Assembly (NCBI RefSeq): GCF_009727055.1
Contig: NC_052349.1
Span: 48,714,085 to 48,778,084 of the forward strand
Length of the DNA stretch: 64,000 nt
Direction: 5' to 3'
Source of the DNA: Benincasa hispida
Lineage: Eukaryota; Streptophyta; Magnoliopsida; Cucurbitales; Cucurbitaceae
The position numbers and the translations under genes were made by a program. Positions 33,854 to 45,380 of the stretch are shown piece by piece (the first letter of the stretch is position 1; each line of letters opens with the position of its first letter). Below the pieces are notes generated by a model. The model was not told the origin of the DNA and ran no database searches. It was given only the letters and a program-made list of their open reading frames with translations.

Positions 33854-36559
33854 TAAGCCTCCTCAATGGACGTAGCTCCTACACATAAAAGAATAAGAGT
33901 TTAGTTGCCACTTTGGTCTCCTTTTTGAGACTACTCTTTTAATCAAGCTCATACTTAGCATGAGGTTGCCTGTTCGTCCAACATTTCTAGATTTAACTTC
34001 TAACATCAATAACTCGAAACTAGAACTTATTTTAGGAAAGTTCATTTTCTAAACATGTTCATAATTTTATTAACAATGTTACCTCAAAGTTTCAGCATGA
34101 AACTCTTTGTGGTTTAACTTGGGCCTTCAAATCTTTCCTGAAAGCCCTAACCGCAACTCCTTGCTTGAGCAAAGATTCTAGGTTTAACTTCCAAAAATGT
34201 AACTGGAACCCCAGACCTTTTCTTGCCAAAGTTCCTTCTACAAACTTACTTGAAATGGTGTTGATGATAATACCTTAGAGTTTTGGCTTGAAAGTTCAAG
34301 TGGTTCAGTCTAGATCTACTATTCTTCGTCGTGTACTCGGAAACGCTTGAAAATGAACCTTCGACTCTTTCTTCCTTCTTCAGCCCTCTTTCCTATGAGA
34401 ACTCACTTCTGAAGCTCAATTTAAAAACTATACTCATAGAGCTTTCCAACGGTACCAAGTTCATCTAGTTTGCTTCAGGAAATCATCCAAAACGAGCTCT
34501 TGAAGTTCTCTTCCCTTTTTATACTACCGTCCAGCCCTTTTGCATGAAATTTCCTTAAGCCACCTCACGCACTAGTGGAGATTAAGAGCCGGGATTAAGC
34601 CATCTATTCGGGTAACTAAAAGAGAAGTTTAAAACTAAGTGTTTCGAGCAAACTCGATCCTCGCTGGAAAAACTCGATGGAGAAGGGTCCTTACTCGATG
34701 GAAACTTCCATGGCTCTCTGTTGAATACTCGATGGAATACTCGGTGCTGGATGGGTCGCTCGATGCACGCTCCTTACTCGATCACTCATACTCGATGCAC
34801 GACCCTTCCTCATTTACACTCGACGCTCGACCCTCCCCGATCACTTATACTCGATGCTTAGCCCTTCCTCGATACCTTATACTCGATGCTCGACAGCATT
34901 TACTCGATGCCTACCTTAAGCTCACTTGATGCAAAGTCACCCCTCATCACGAACAATACTTAGCCAGAAATTCTCTTTGTAGATCTAGATTAATAAGTAT
35001 CCAAGAGCTAAGTTTCCATACTTAAACATTTCCTTTTTCAAACTTATCCTTTACCTCAAAACGCATAAATCCAATGTAACTTAAATATTTAACCCCAACA
35101 GTTTGCTTAACTCAAACAATAAACATAATTAAAAAGGGAAAGTAAGGTGCGAGTTTTACAAAAACATCATAAAACCTCCAATTAATTTCAAGAATTCAGC
35201 CTTAAAGCATCAAGCATTCCAGTAGCATAGGCATCATAACTATAGAATTGATGAGGAATAACTCAACTCAAGGAATGCTTTGTAAACTATGCTTCCGAGC
35301 ATTAAAACTCAAGTATGCTTAAGAAATTTTATAGGAAAAATCATACTTAAAACTCATTTTAAAACTTTAAGAACAACATGCTCAGGAAAATTTTTAAATA
35401 AAACATGTAATAACCTTACACCATAAATCATTTGAAAAACATGTCACTCACTCTTAATCGGCAATATCCTTTTTTCCTAGGATTTTGCTTAGCTTCTCGA
35501 GTTCTTCATCGAATTTCGAGCCAACTTAGCAGGTGTGAAAATAAGCTTCAAACTAACTCAGGACAACTATTGGACGTAGGGTAGCATTCTTCAGCATAAG
35601 TTGGATGCATGGTTCATCCTGATCAATGCATAGCAGTCAAGCTTGGATGCATGGTACATCACTCAAACGCATGTCTCCTTTGCTCTCCAATCACTCTCTT
35701 TTTGAGTTCTCTTGCAAGGTCTGAGAGTTATGTAGTGAGAGATGACTCCTTGAAGGGTATTTATAGGAAAACTCAATTATCATTGTTATCCTTTCAAACC
35801 ACCATTACATGCCACCTTATACTTCATAAAATCCAAGTATCTTTTTCATGTTGAGGCAATGCATAACTCTTGCCACCTCCTACTTGCATGCAGTCTTGAG
35901 GTGTCTTCTTTTAATAGGGTCCAACGTATGACTCTCTTGAGGTGGCATTCCAAACTCTTGCGTGTCTTATTATGCGTCCACCTCATGCTTTGCTTTTCTA
36001 AGAATTCACTCTATTGAGCCACATACTCCATTTTGCTATCAATTCGACCTTGTTCCCCAAGGTTGCTCAAGTCAACGCATAGTGACCTATGTTGGTCGCA
36101 TGATTGCTTCACCAACAACCCTATATGCGTCCATCAACTTCCCCTATGCATCCATGCGGTGTGCTTAACTCACGGTTCCTTAATTATGCCATAAACTTGC
36201 CTTCTAGCTTGTCACATAGTTCCCACTTTGGCCTATAGCAAGGGTATGCGCCCATCCTACACCTCTCCCTCTTGGTATGCGTCCAACTAGGTTTCTTGGG
36301 CTTCCTTGGTATATCTCTTTCCCAAGGGTTTTTCTTATGCTTCCTCTTGCTCCACATCAACCTAAAATGGAATCCTCAAGGTTCTTACATGCCTAAACCT
36401 TAGCCTCATTTGCCCATCCCTAACTCTATGCACCAATCTTTCCTTTACTTCTGTCTTCCTTGGTTTCTCAAAGTATAGTTTTCTCCTTCAAACTCAAAGG
36501 CATAGCTATGTGTCCTCTTTGTCCCATTTCACCTCAAGCATGCGTCCACGTGGTCCTCT
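33854..36559 (+). repeat. TGTCACACC insertion, continuing part
   Basis: Non-coding sequence between the solo LTR and the next insertion, including the minisatellite and GGATGCATGGT / ATGCGTCCA phrases also seen reverse-complemented at 51600-52150. The small ORFs (35609-35854, 35962-36168) lack recognisable features. Confidence 0.55.
34640..34930 (+). repeat. CTCGATG minisatellite
   Basis: About a dozen irregular repeats of a 25-30 bp unit built on TACTCGATGC(T/A)CGACCCTTCCT lie within the TGTCACACC insertion. The 96-codon ORF here simply translates the repeat and is not a gene. A related TCGATCCTCGA-rich stretch occurs at 53930-54060. Confidence 0.7.
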
Positions 36560-38427
36560 TGTTGGATGGTAGCAGCACGCAGCGGAAGCGACGAGGATCG
36601 ATAAGCACTCTAATTGATTAATTTTGGCAGAAATGAAAACATGTAAACAGAATTTAATGGGTTTCAAGACATACCTTTGAAGAACCTCCGAAATCTCAAT
36701 TTCCAGTTGCAAATTCCTTTAAATCTTTGTGCAGACCACCACAAGATCTTCCCTACTATTCTTTTAGTCCTCTAGATTGAGTTGTGGGACTCAAAATAAG
36801 CTGGAATCAAAGGGAACTTGGAGAATGCTCATAGCAGCAACCCAATGAAGAACACCTTCTTATACTCTAATTTTTAGCTATAATTCTATCAGTTGCAATG
36901 CTCCAAAAACACTCCAATCTCTTCAATATATTGCAGACTATCATGCAAAGAGATTTGCTGCATGGGATGCAGCTCATGCTTGGAGTAAGTGAAACTTGAA
37001 GATGGTAGGTTCTTTGTGAGCTACTTTGAAGATGAAGTTGAAAAAATCACATTTTTCTTTTTGTGTAATTTCTATTTCCAAAATACAAAATTGATTTAAA
37101 AATCATATTTTATTTCTAAAATCAAAATTTATTAATTTTACAAATTAATTTTACAAATTAATTTCATAAATTAATTTTCTAATAAAATTAATAAATAATA
37201 ATTTAAACAATTTAAATAATTCTAAATAATTCTAATTAATTTAATATTTAATATCCAATATTAAATTAATTTTATACAAATCCATCTTCATATATTTAAG
37301 TAATATTTAAATATATATTCTCCAATTTTATTTGATTCTAATTTGAACGTTTCAAATTAACTTATCACGCTACTCTAGAGCTAATCCATTTTCGAGCTAG
37401 TAGGGGGATCTCGTGGATCTGCATATCATGGGCTCCAATGATTCAAGATTAATCGGCTAAACTCATTAAACCGATGTAACCCCCATTCGTTAACTAATGG
37501 GTCACTCCACTAAAACCCATAGTTGAACTCCCCTCATTGTAGATATATTATGTCCACTCGATATAACCATGATTTGTAAGTCAACCCTTCACAGGTTGTT
37601 CGTAATAACGGCTGAGTCAAATCTTTGTTTTACCCCCGAAATTACGTTTTGTTCCTTAAGTCCCCATTGATCCCCTAATGAACAATTATTTTATGATCCA
37701 ATCAACAAAATAGAGTCCCTCTCTGGCCAGTGAGAGGACGGGGCCCCTTGTTCAAGACCCAGAATCAACACTTAAGGAAACAACCTCTCTACTATCCCTA
37801 AAAATAGGTAGGAGTGAATTCCGTCTTGCACCCTATGTCCCAAGCTATCTATCCAGTCTTACCCCTGAAATGGGAGGTTTATTGAGCCAGCGCTATTGGG
37901 CCAACCCTCACCTATACAAATCTAAGGATAATTCCAAATAAATAGGAGTTCATAGTTAGCTCAGGATTAAGGTCAAGTAACCTAGGTCATCACTTTGAAA
38001 TAGTCAGTCTTAAATAGTAAACAACGTTATAAAGTAAGAGTGACTGATTTTATGGTTCGATCTTCTACATATCATTTACACAAGGACACCCCTAATTCTC
38101 ATGTCCCAACATGAACGAATTAGGATCACTTTATTTATAGCACTTTACAACTCTTTGTAACAACTACAGAGTAGGCCGCATCCAATAGTGTTACCAGAAT
38201 AAGGTACCTAATCTTATTCATATACTATAGATCATTTTGACTATTTACTCGAACCTGATCCACCTTTATGTCCCCACGTAAAGTCTAAGTACTCATCCAA
38301 TAGTCAAGGGACTTTTAGGTTTATTGGATTTCTATTAAGAAAAACATCTATATGATACCTTTATTGAATTTTTCAGAATAAGTTCTATTGTTTACAAACC
38401 ATGAGTTTTAGGACATAAAGCCTAACA
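36560..38427 (-). repeat. 3' LTR of the LARD-type element (1868 bp)
   Basis: It ends are plus-strand TGTTGGATGGTAGCAGC and GCCTAACA. The AT-rich middle (37080-37330) and the 'GGGGCCCCTTGTTCAAGACC' block are shared with 40560-41220 and 46610-46660. Confidence 0.85.
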
Positions 38428-40252
38428 AGCTCTCACTTGAACTAAAACTCCAGTGGTAACTTATGTATCCGATATATAAGACCGAGTTTCCGAGTTTTAT
38501 ACAGAAATGTAATAAACTAGGGCATCCTATACCCATCTTTTACCATTCGATATCCCATACCCAATATTTCTTCCACTTGCCCTAGATTATTAATCTGGTA
38601 TTCCTAGTCCTACTAGGTGATTCTCAAACACTTTAGCCGAGAGAATCATTATAAACATGTTAGTATACAATAGACTTTTGATTAAATACTATCTCGAGAA
38701 TAACTCATATTCTGGTAGTCATTTAGGTACCGCTTTTGGTAAGAATTTATTAACACTTAATAATTCTGTAAGTGTAAACCCGCCATTTTCAGATCTTACA
38801 GAGCAGTATGAGTATGCCTCCGAAATAGAAGACAATACCCAAGACGGAACTATAAGACCCTATTCATTTTACTAAAGCCTGAGTTATCCTGAATCCTATG
38901 TTACAACCCTCCGTGGGGATAGCCATCGTTAAACAACTAGCAAAGGGCTATTTAAAGCTAACCAGCAGGCGCAACATAGAAATCTCACGGTTCAGACTAA
39001 TGAAGGAGACCGTAGGATATGTTGACACATTTCCTTCACCCATTTAATATGAACTACTTCCTCCGTTTACCTTGTTATTGATGCATACATCTGTTTTCTA
39101 TATGGAGGTCACCTTTAGGGTGACACGAAGCGTCATATGAATCTCACGGTGTAAACTATGTGGAGACGTGGTAGTTGAAATTGTAAACTTGATTTCTGTT
39201 TGAACAACTTCCCCTTATTCACTAGAATCTAAATTTTCTAAAAAATACTTTCCGTATGGAGGTCACTCCCAGGGTGACGCGAAGTACCGCTTAAATCCAG
39301 ACTTTGAACTCTTAGAGACGTGAGAGCTAAGAATAACATATCGTATATGTTATTAATCTTCCACTGAAGTTTTCTAATAACTCTATCATATAGAGGTTAT
39401 TGATTACCATTGAAGTGTTCTAATTTTTTGGGTAAATCTATACTTAGGTTCTTTTCTGGCTAATAAAAACAATCCTAAGTCTATGTGGTTTATCCAAATA
39501 TACCACTTATAAATGGACAACCTACGATGTCTAGGTGGTAAACGGTTTTATTACCTCACATCACACACGAATACTCATAAAACCAGTTACCTACACTCAA
39601 TAAATCGACCATAATCCCCAAGTAGGAGGTGTTCCATAGACTGTCAACTTAAATACCCCCAGCCTTCGATAGGATTATATACCTTGTAACCCTAGTTTTA
39701 TAAGTTTAACGATCTATTTTAACTATTTAAAACGAGTGGTTAACCTACGTGAGCATGTAAGTGTTCTTTGTTATGGATTTTAAATGTCTAACCCAATTTT
39801 ATAACAACTTATAAAACTTTAGACATGCTAAACATCCACAACATCATAAAGGCATTCAATATTTAATATAACCATTATATTTAATACAGGAAACCCTAAC
39901 ATGCATACTATATATTATAACAAATTATAACATACTTTCAATGCATGTTGCATGCTTCCTATGGTGGGATTTTAAATCTACATGGCATACTATATGCACA
40001 TACAAGATTTATTTAATTATAACATACATCCAATGTATAAATAATTAAACACAAACTGATATGGTTTTAGTTTTGGCAAAAACAAGCAAACATGAGCCTA
40101 ACTATTACAAAAATAGCTCCAAAACTACTTGAACCGCTCCAAATCGCTTGAACCAGACCTGAACCTTTTGAACCGGACCAGCAAAATCTGAACCAGACTA
40201 GCCAAAAACCATTTGAGGCTGAACCAGACCAAACCTCAAGAGAACCGGTCAA
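38428..40252 (-). other. Non-coding interior of the LARD-type element
   Basis: It starts with the polypurine tract and ends in the LTR remnant. It contains repeated GGAGGTCAC-x-GGGTGACACGAAG blocks (39100, 39260) and the GGTGGGATTTTAAATCTA block also found at 12360 and 43235. No protein similarity is seen. Confidence 0.65.
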
Positions 40253-41859
40253 ACCACAAGATCTTCCCTACTATTCTTTTGGTGCTCTAGATTGAGTTGT
40301 GGGACTCAAAATAAGTTGAAATCAAAGGAAACTTGAAGAATGCTCACAACAGCAATCCAATGAAGAACACCTTCTTCTGCTCGAATTTTCAGCTAAAATT
40401 CTATTGGTTGTAGTGCTCCAAAAACACTCCAATCTCTTCAATATATTGCAGATTATCATGCAAAGAGATTTGCTGCATGGGATGCAGCTCATGCTTAGAG
40501 TAAATGAAGCTTGAAGATGGTGGTATCTTTGTGAGCTACTTTGAAGATGAAGTTGAAATAATCACATTTTTCTTTTTGTGTAATTTCTATTTCCAAAATC
40601 CAAAATTGATTTTAAAATCATATTTTATTTCTAAAATCAAAATTTATTAATTTTAAAAATAATTTCATTAATTTTCTAATAAAATTAATAAACAATTTAA
40701 ACAATTCTAATTAATTTAATATCCAATATTAAATTAATTTTACACAAATCCATCTTCATATATTTAAATCATATTTAAATTATTCTCCAATTCTGTTTGA
40801 TTCTAATATGAATGTTTCAAATTAACTTATCATGCTACTCTAGAGCTAATCCATTTCCGAGCTAGTAGGGGGACCTCATGGACCTACAGATCATGGGCTC
40901 TAACGACCCGAGATTAATCAGCTAAACTCATTAGACCGATCTAACCCCCATTCGTTAATTAATGGGTCACTCAACTAAAGCCCATAGTTGAACTCCCATC
41001 ACTGTAGATATATTATGTCTACTCGATATAACCATGATTAGTAAGTCAACCCTTCACAAGTTGTTCGTAATAACAGTTTGGTTGAATCTCTATTTTACCC
41101 CCGAAGTTACCTCTTGTTCCTTAAGTCCCCTAATGAACAATTGTTTTGTGATCCAATAAAAAAGATCGAGTCCCTCTCGGGTTAGTGAGAGGGTGGGGCC
41201 CCTTATTCAAGACCTAAAATCAGCACTTAACGGAACAACCTCTCTACTATTCCTAAAAGCAAGTAAGAGTGAATTCCGTCTTGCACCCTATGTCCCCAGC
41301 TATCTATACAGTCTTACCCCTGAAATGGGAGGTTTATTGAGTCAATGCTGTTGAGCCAACCCTCACTTATGCAAATCTAAGGATAATTCCAAATAAACAG
41401 AAGTAAAATAGTTAGCTTAGGATTAAGGTCAAGTTACCTAGGTCATCGCTTTGAAATAGTCTGTCTTAAACTGTAAATAACGTTATAAAGTAAGAGATTG
41501 ATTTCGTGGTCTGATCTTGTACAAACCCTTTTGCACAAGGACACCCCCACTTCTCATGTCCCAACATGAACAAATTAGGATCACTTCATTTGTATTACTT
41601 TATAACTCTTTGTAACAACTACAGAGCAGGTCACATCTAATAGTGTTACCAGAATAAGGTAACCAACCTTATTCATATATTATAGATCATTTTGACTATT
41701 TATTGGAACTTGATCCACCTTTACGTCTCCACATAAAGTCCAAGTACTTATCCAATAATCAAGGGACTTTCAGGTTTATTGGATTTCTATCAAGAAAAAC
41801 ATCTATTCAATAACACCTTTATTGAATTTTTCAGAATAAGTTTTATTGTAAACCCAACA
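40253..41859 (-). repeat. 5' LTR remnant of the LARD-type element
   Basis: It aligns with 36735-38427 from CCACAAGATCTTCCCTACTA onward. The join to the interior occurs at an ACCACAAG/AACCACAAG microhomology, which suggests a deletion removing the primer-binding site. Confidence 0.78.
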
Positions 41860-42283
41860 CCTCTATGCGTCCACTTTCCATCTTTGCATTCAACACCCCA
41901 TCTTTTAGGGTTTCCTCCACTATGTTGCTCAACATTTAGACAAATTCTCTCCCTTGAATGCCCTATGTGTCCACCACTCATTCTTCTATGCGTCCAACTA
42001 TAATTTCCTCCCTTGGTGGTGCATTGTTCCACACATGGTTGTGCAAACTTAGTCAAATTTTTCCCATGTGTTAAACTCATCCAAGATTCTCCATCCTTTC
42101 CTATGCTATGAATCTAACTCTTATTCTCATAGCATAGTTTGAACACTTTGCCAATTTTTCTATCGTGCTATGAGTTCATAGCATAGTTTATATTTTTAAC
42201 CAAAATTTTACCCCTTTTAGGTTTTAGGTATGCATTTGTCCGACAACTCAAGAATTCTTGTCAAGATCTAGGTGTTAAGAACA

Positions 42284-42575
42284 TAATTTACATTTTCTAT
42301 CAAAATGAATCTATCTCTAGAAAAAAAAACTTCATGTCTCCCACTGCTTTAACTGAGACGACTTTTCTTGTTCAACTCTGAAAGTTGTCTCCCTTCTACA
42401 AGCTGTCTCTAAGAACTAGTTTCCTAAGTGAAAGAAAAAAATATGATTAGCGGCCCTTGAATCTAATATCCAGGTCAATTTATCATTTTCCACTAAACAT
42501 GTTTCAACAACGAGTAAACTACATTTACCTTGTTTCGCTTTCTCAGCTTTCTTATCTATGACAATGGTGTTTACT
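42284..42575 (-). pseudogene. Copia protease start, degraded
   Basis: The minus strand shows remnants of the protease segment (RQLVEGRQLSELN; VVSVKAVGDM; RFILIENVNYV) joined directly to gag N-terminal sequence, so the middle and end of gag, including the zinc knuckle, have been deleted. It is the part of the nested Copia lying right of the 30275-42278 insertion. Confidence 0.65.
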
Positions 42576-42582
42576 TCCTCCA

Positions 42583-42912
42583 TCATATCCAGAACATATT
42601 CTCTAATAGAGGTTCTTTCTTTATGTGGTGGTTGTAAACCTCTTTGAGAGTATCATGCTCGACAAATAAGGACGATTGTTCAAATATTGCATGCAACGAA
42701 TCCATGATCTCCTTAGCAGTGACCATGCTTTCATGTTTCTTAGTCAAAGCATTTGATATACTTGCTAAGATATAGGCTCGAGCCCTTTTATTTGCCTTAA
42801 TCCATCTGTCATAAGCATCTTGAACATTTCGGTTTGCTGATGAGCTAGGAGTCGGAGGACATTCTTCTGTTAAAACGAATCCTACTTCATCGATCACTAG
42901 TATCGTGTTCAC
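42583..42912 (-). pseudogene. gag: Copia gag N-terminal fragment
   Basis: A 109-residue open frame, MNTILVIDEVGFVLTEECPP...DAYDRWIKANKRARAYILASISNALTKKHESMVTAKEIMDSLHAIF, is the typical retrotran_gag (UBN2-like) start of Copia Gag, with the DRW helix and AKEIMDSL motif. It lacks upstream residues, since its first Met is internal to the family domain, and is truncated after about 110 residues. The flanking leader to the right leads to the tRNA-Met site at 45367. Confidence 0.85.
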
Positions 42913-45366
42913 TAGTAGGTGTTCCGTAAACCGTCAACTTAAGTACCTTCAGCCTTAGATAGGATCTTGTCGGGTAGTTTGTAATTGAAGTTTTACAACG
43001 ACCTATTTTAACTATTAAACAAGTTGTTAACCTTAGGTGAGCATGCATTTATGTTTGTTATAGATTTTAAATGTCTAATTCATTTTATAACAATTATAAC
43101 TTAGACAAATCTATAACATACACTAACATTCCATAATTTAATATAGCAGTTTATATCAAATCTCATGAAACCCTAAACATCTATACATTATAACATTTAT
43201 AAGATACTTTCAACGCATGCAATATGCTTTCCTATGGTGAGATTTTAAATCTATATGACATACTTTATGCGCAAATAAGATTTATTTAATTAAAACATAC
43301 ATTCATAATGCATAATTAATTAAATACACACTAAAATGGACTAGTTTTGGCATCCTAATCAAGAAAACACCTAAATTATCACAATAATAATCTACAAATT
43401 GCTCCAAACCACTCCTGAACCATTCGAACCGGCCTGGACCAGGTGAAGAATGCTTGAATCAAACCTCAAAGCTGCAAATATGGTGAATCGAACCACCAGG
43501 GCTTAAAATCAGCTGAACCAGATCGAAAATGGCTGAACTAGTTTGGCTGGACTGGATCCTCGTGCATGCGCACTATGTGTTAGACGAAGAATAGTGCATG
43601 ACGCCATTGAATAGCACCGTGACGCTCCTGAAATTCTAGGAAAAATGAAGAACAATGTCGCAGTACTGTTGAAGAGCATCGTGGTGCCTCTTGACAGAAG
43701 TAGAACCAGTTTCATTTTCCCATTGCATGATAACACCGAAAATGTGCTATTTTTCTCTTCTTAATTCTAGGTCGTTACTATGTTTAATGTGTTTATTTAG
43801 TGTTTTTTATAGATCAAGTATCTTAGAGGTAGAATCAATCATTATGAGTTGTTCTGGGTTCATTTGGAGTAATTAGGAGCTAATTTGAGAAACCGGACTT
43901 GAAAAGGATGTGAAAGGATGAAAATGCCCTGTGTTTCATGTTTTCAACCTTCAGGTTTTGATGTTTGAAACTTACTATTAAGATTGGTTTTCAGACGTAT
44001 TTATTATCATTTATGAAGCGTTGCAACGCTACAAGGCAGTAGCGACTTGATGCTGGAAAACAGGGCACCATTGCAATGCTCTGATTTTTTACGGAGGAAC
44101 GCACAAGGCCACGCAGTGTTGCAATGTTGCGACTGCTATATAAAACCTTTCTTCTTTATTTTAGGGGATAAGTTCATGGAATGATCACCTCCTAATCGGC
44201 TCTTATGCTGATTTCCTCCTCTTCTCACCACTCCACTTGTATTTTTCTTCATTCTTCTCCCCATCTCATGTAATTAGTGAAGACATTGCCAAATTCTTCT
44301 ATTCTTCATCTCCATGGGAAGGTAAGACCTAGCTTTCTAGTTTAGGGATTTAGAATAATGTAATTTTTTGGAGTTTTGTTTGAATGTAAGTTCTTTATTC
44401 TTGTCTATGGGTTTCAATCTGAATTTTGTGTTTATGAATTACATAATTTTTATTATTGAATGATAACTAATAATTTGTTGTATAATTCGATTGCTTAAAG
44501 ATAGCTTATAAAATGTGACATATAATTATAGGTCAGTCTCAAAGGAAGTAATCTGTTAGTTAGATTTGCAATTAATTGTCTAAAATGAATAGTATTTCTT
44601 CTATCAACCTAAAAAGAAACCACACTGAATGTTTGATTAGACATTGGAAGTCCTAGCATTATCCCTAGAGCTTAATGCGATTTGTCAATTTGTATGGAGC
44701 GGATTTATTTTCTATGTATTTTGATTAATTAGGTAATTAGGACCATTGACTGGATTCCAATCAATTGAGCTAAACATAGTCAAGAATCTAAAATTGCATT
44801 TAAATAACTCGATGAACAAGAATTGCATTGCTTCATTCTATTTTCCTAAGCTAGAATGTCGTAGTTAATGGCATTTCTATCTTTTAGTTTCATTTCATTT
44901 AATTTATTTTATGCATTTCCTATTCAAATCCACACCCCCCTTTCTTTTTACCACTTGATCTAAAAACATGCTTCGAGGAACTAATCTTCCGTGCTTCCAT
45001 GTGGTTCGACCCCCGACTTGCCACTTGTACTACTAGTTAGTATAAGTTGTTTGTTCGATGAATTATAAATATTATTTGACTAGCAAGAGTTTATGGGCAA
45101 CGATAGACTTTGAGCTTATCACTACGCATGCTCCAAAACGTTTTCAATTACAGCCTAATTTCAACTCTAATGTCTCTAGCAAATTTATAGACCCATCTTC
45201 ACACATTAAGGCCCATAAACAAGGAGTCGATTACAATAATTGCAATATTAATGAAGGTAAATCTAAATGCCAAAATGATAATATATCCATTTTAGCACCC
45301 ATTGCATTCATCTAATGAAAAATACCCACCAAGCTTAAATTAACGTAAATTGAGTGCTAAAATCAT
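42913..45366 (-). other. Leader of the nested Copia with solo LTR inside
   Basis: The leader blocks AGGTGTTCCGTAAACCGTCA and GGTGAGATTTTAAATCTATA match the LARD-type interior at 39620-40000. It is interrupted at 43728-45121 by a TGATA-type LTR. No coding region is present. Confidence 0.55.
43728..45121 (+). mobile_element. TGATAA...TTATCA solo LTR (Tat/Ogre-like)
   Basis: It starts TGATAACACCGAAAATGTGC and ends GAGCTTATCA. It contains a TATA-like TGCTATATAAAACC (44130-44150), CT-rich transcribed text, and the TGTGGTTCGACCCCCGACTT...TACTACTAGTTAGTATAAG end block typical of plant Tat/Ogre LTRs. There is no interior, hence solo. The flanking pentamers (TTGCA, CTACG) do not match, so the exact borders are uncertain. 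Confidence 0.55.
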
Positions 45367-45378
45367 GCTCTGATACCA
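45367..45378 (-). other. Primer-binding site of the nested Copia
   Basis: TGGTATCAGAGC on the minus strand, tRNA-Met type, two bases from the 5' LTR end at 45381. Confidence 0.88.
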
Positions 45379-45380
45379 AT

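Larger units (their letters stand above)
36560..41859 (-). mobile_element. Non-coding Copia-like (LARD-type) element
   Basis: The 5300-bp element is flanked by an exact CCTCT duplication (36555-36559 and 41860-41864). Left LTR 36560-38427 and right LTR remnant 40253-41859 are near-collinear. The minus-strand LTR start is TGTTAGGCTTTATGTCC. A purine tract TCAAGTGAGAGCT (38428-38440) abuts it. The 1.8-kb interior has no gag or pol. The primer-binding site and the first about 190 bp of the right LTR (plus coordinates) are deleted. It must have moved using proteins from related Copia elements and can no longer do so. Confidence 0.85.
30275..42278 (+). mobile_element. TGTCACACC-family LTR insertion, itself interrupted
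   Basis: It begins TGTCACACCCC at 30275 and ends GGTGTTAA at 42278, an imperfect inverted terminus, flanked by GAACA on both sides (30270-30274 and 42279-42283). It interrupts the protease codons of the Copia element. A second LTR start (TGTCACATCC) lies at 31113. After removing the inner insertions about 5.1 kb of non-coding, repeat-rich DNA remains, with no gag or pol. It is probably a long LTR or a solo/partial tandem LTR. The related solo LTR at 51410-53519 supports the family boundaries. Confidence 0.72.

Noticed and set aside
34639..34929. 96-codon ORF on the plus strand
   Set aside because: It is a direct translation of the CTCGATG minisatellite; no domain, no gene context.
40067..40252. 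61-codon minus-strand ORF rich in Gly, Ser and Trp
   Set aside because: It translates an imperfect GAACCAGACC-type repeat in the non-coding interior of the LARD-type element.
42583..42912. 109-codon ORF as a possible host protein
   Set aside because: It matches the Copia gag N-terminal domain and lies between a Copia leader with a tRNA-Met site and protease remnants.
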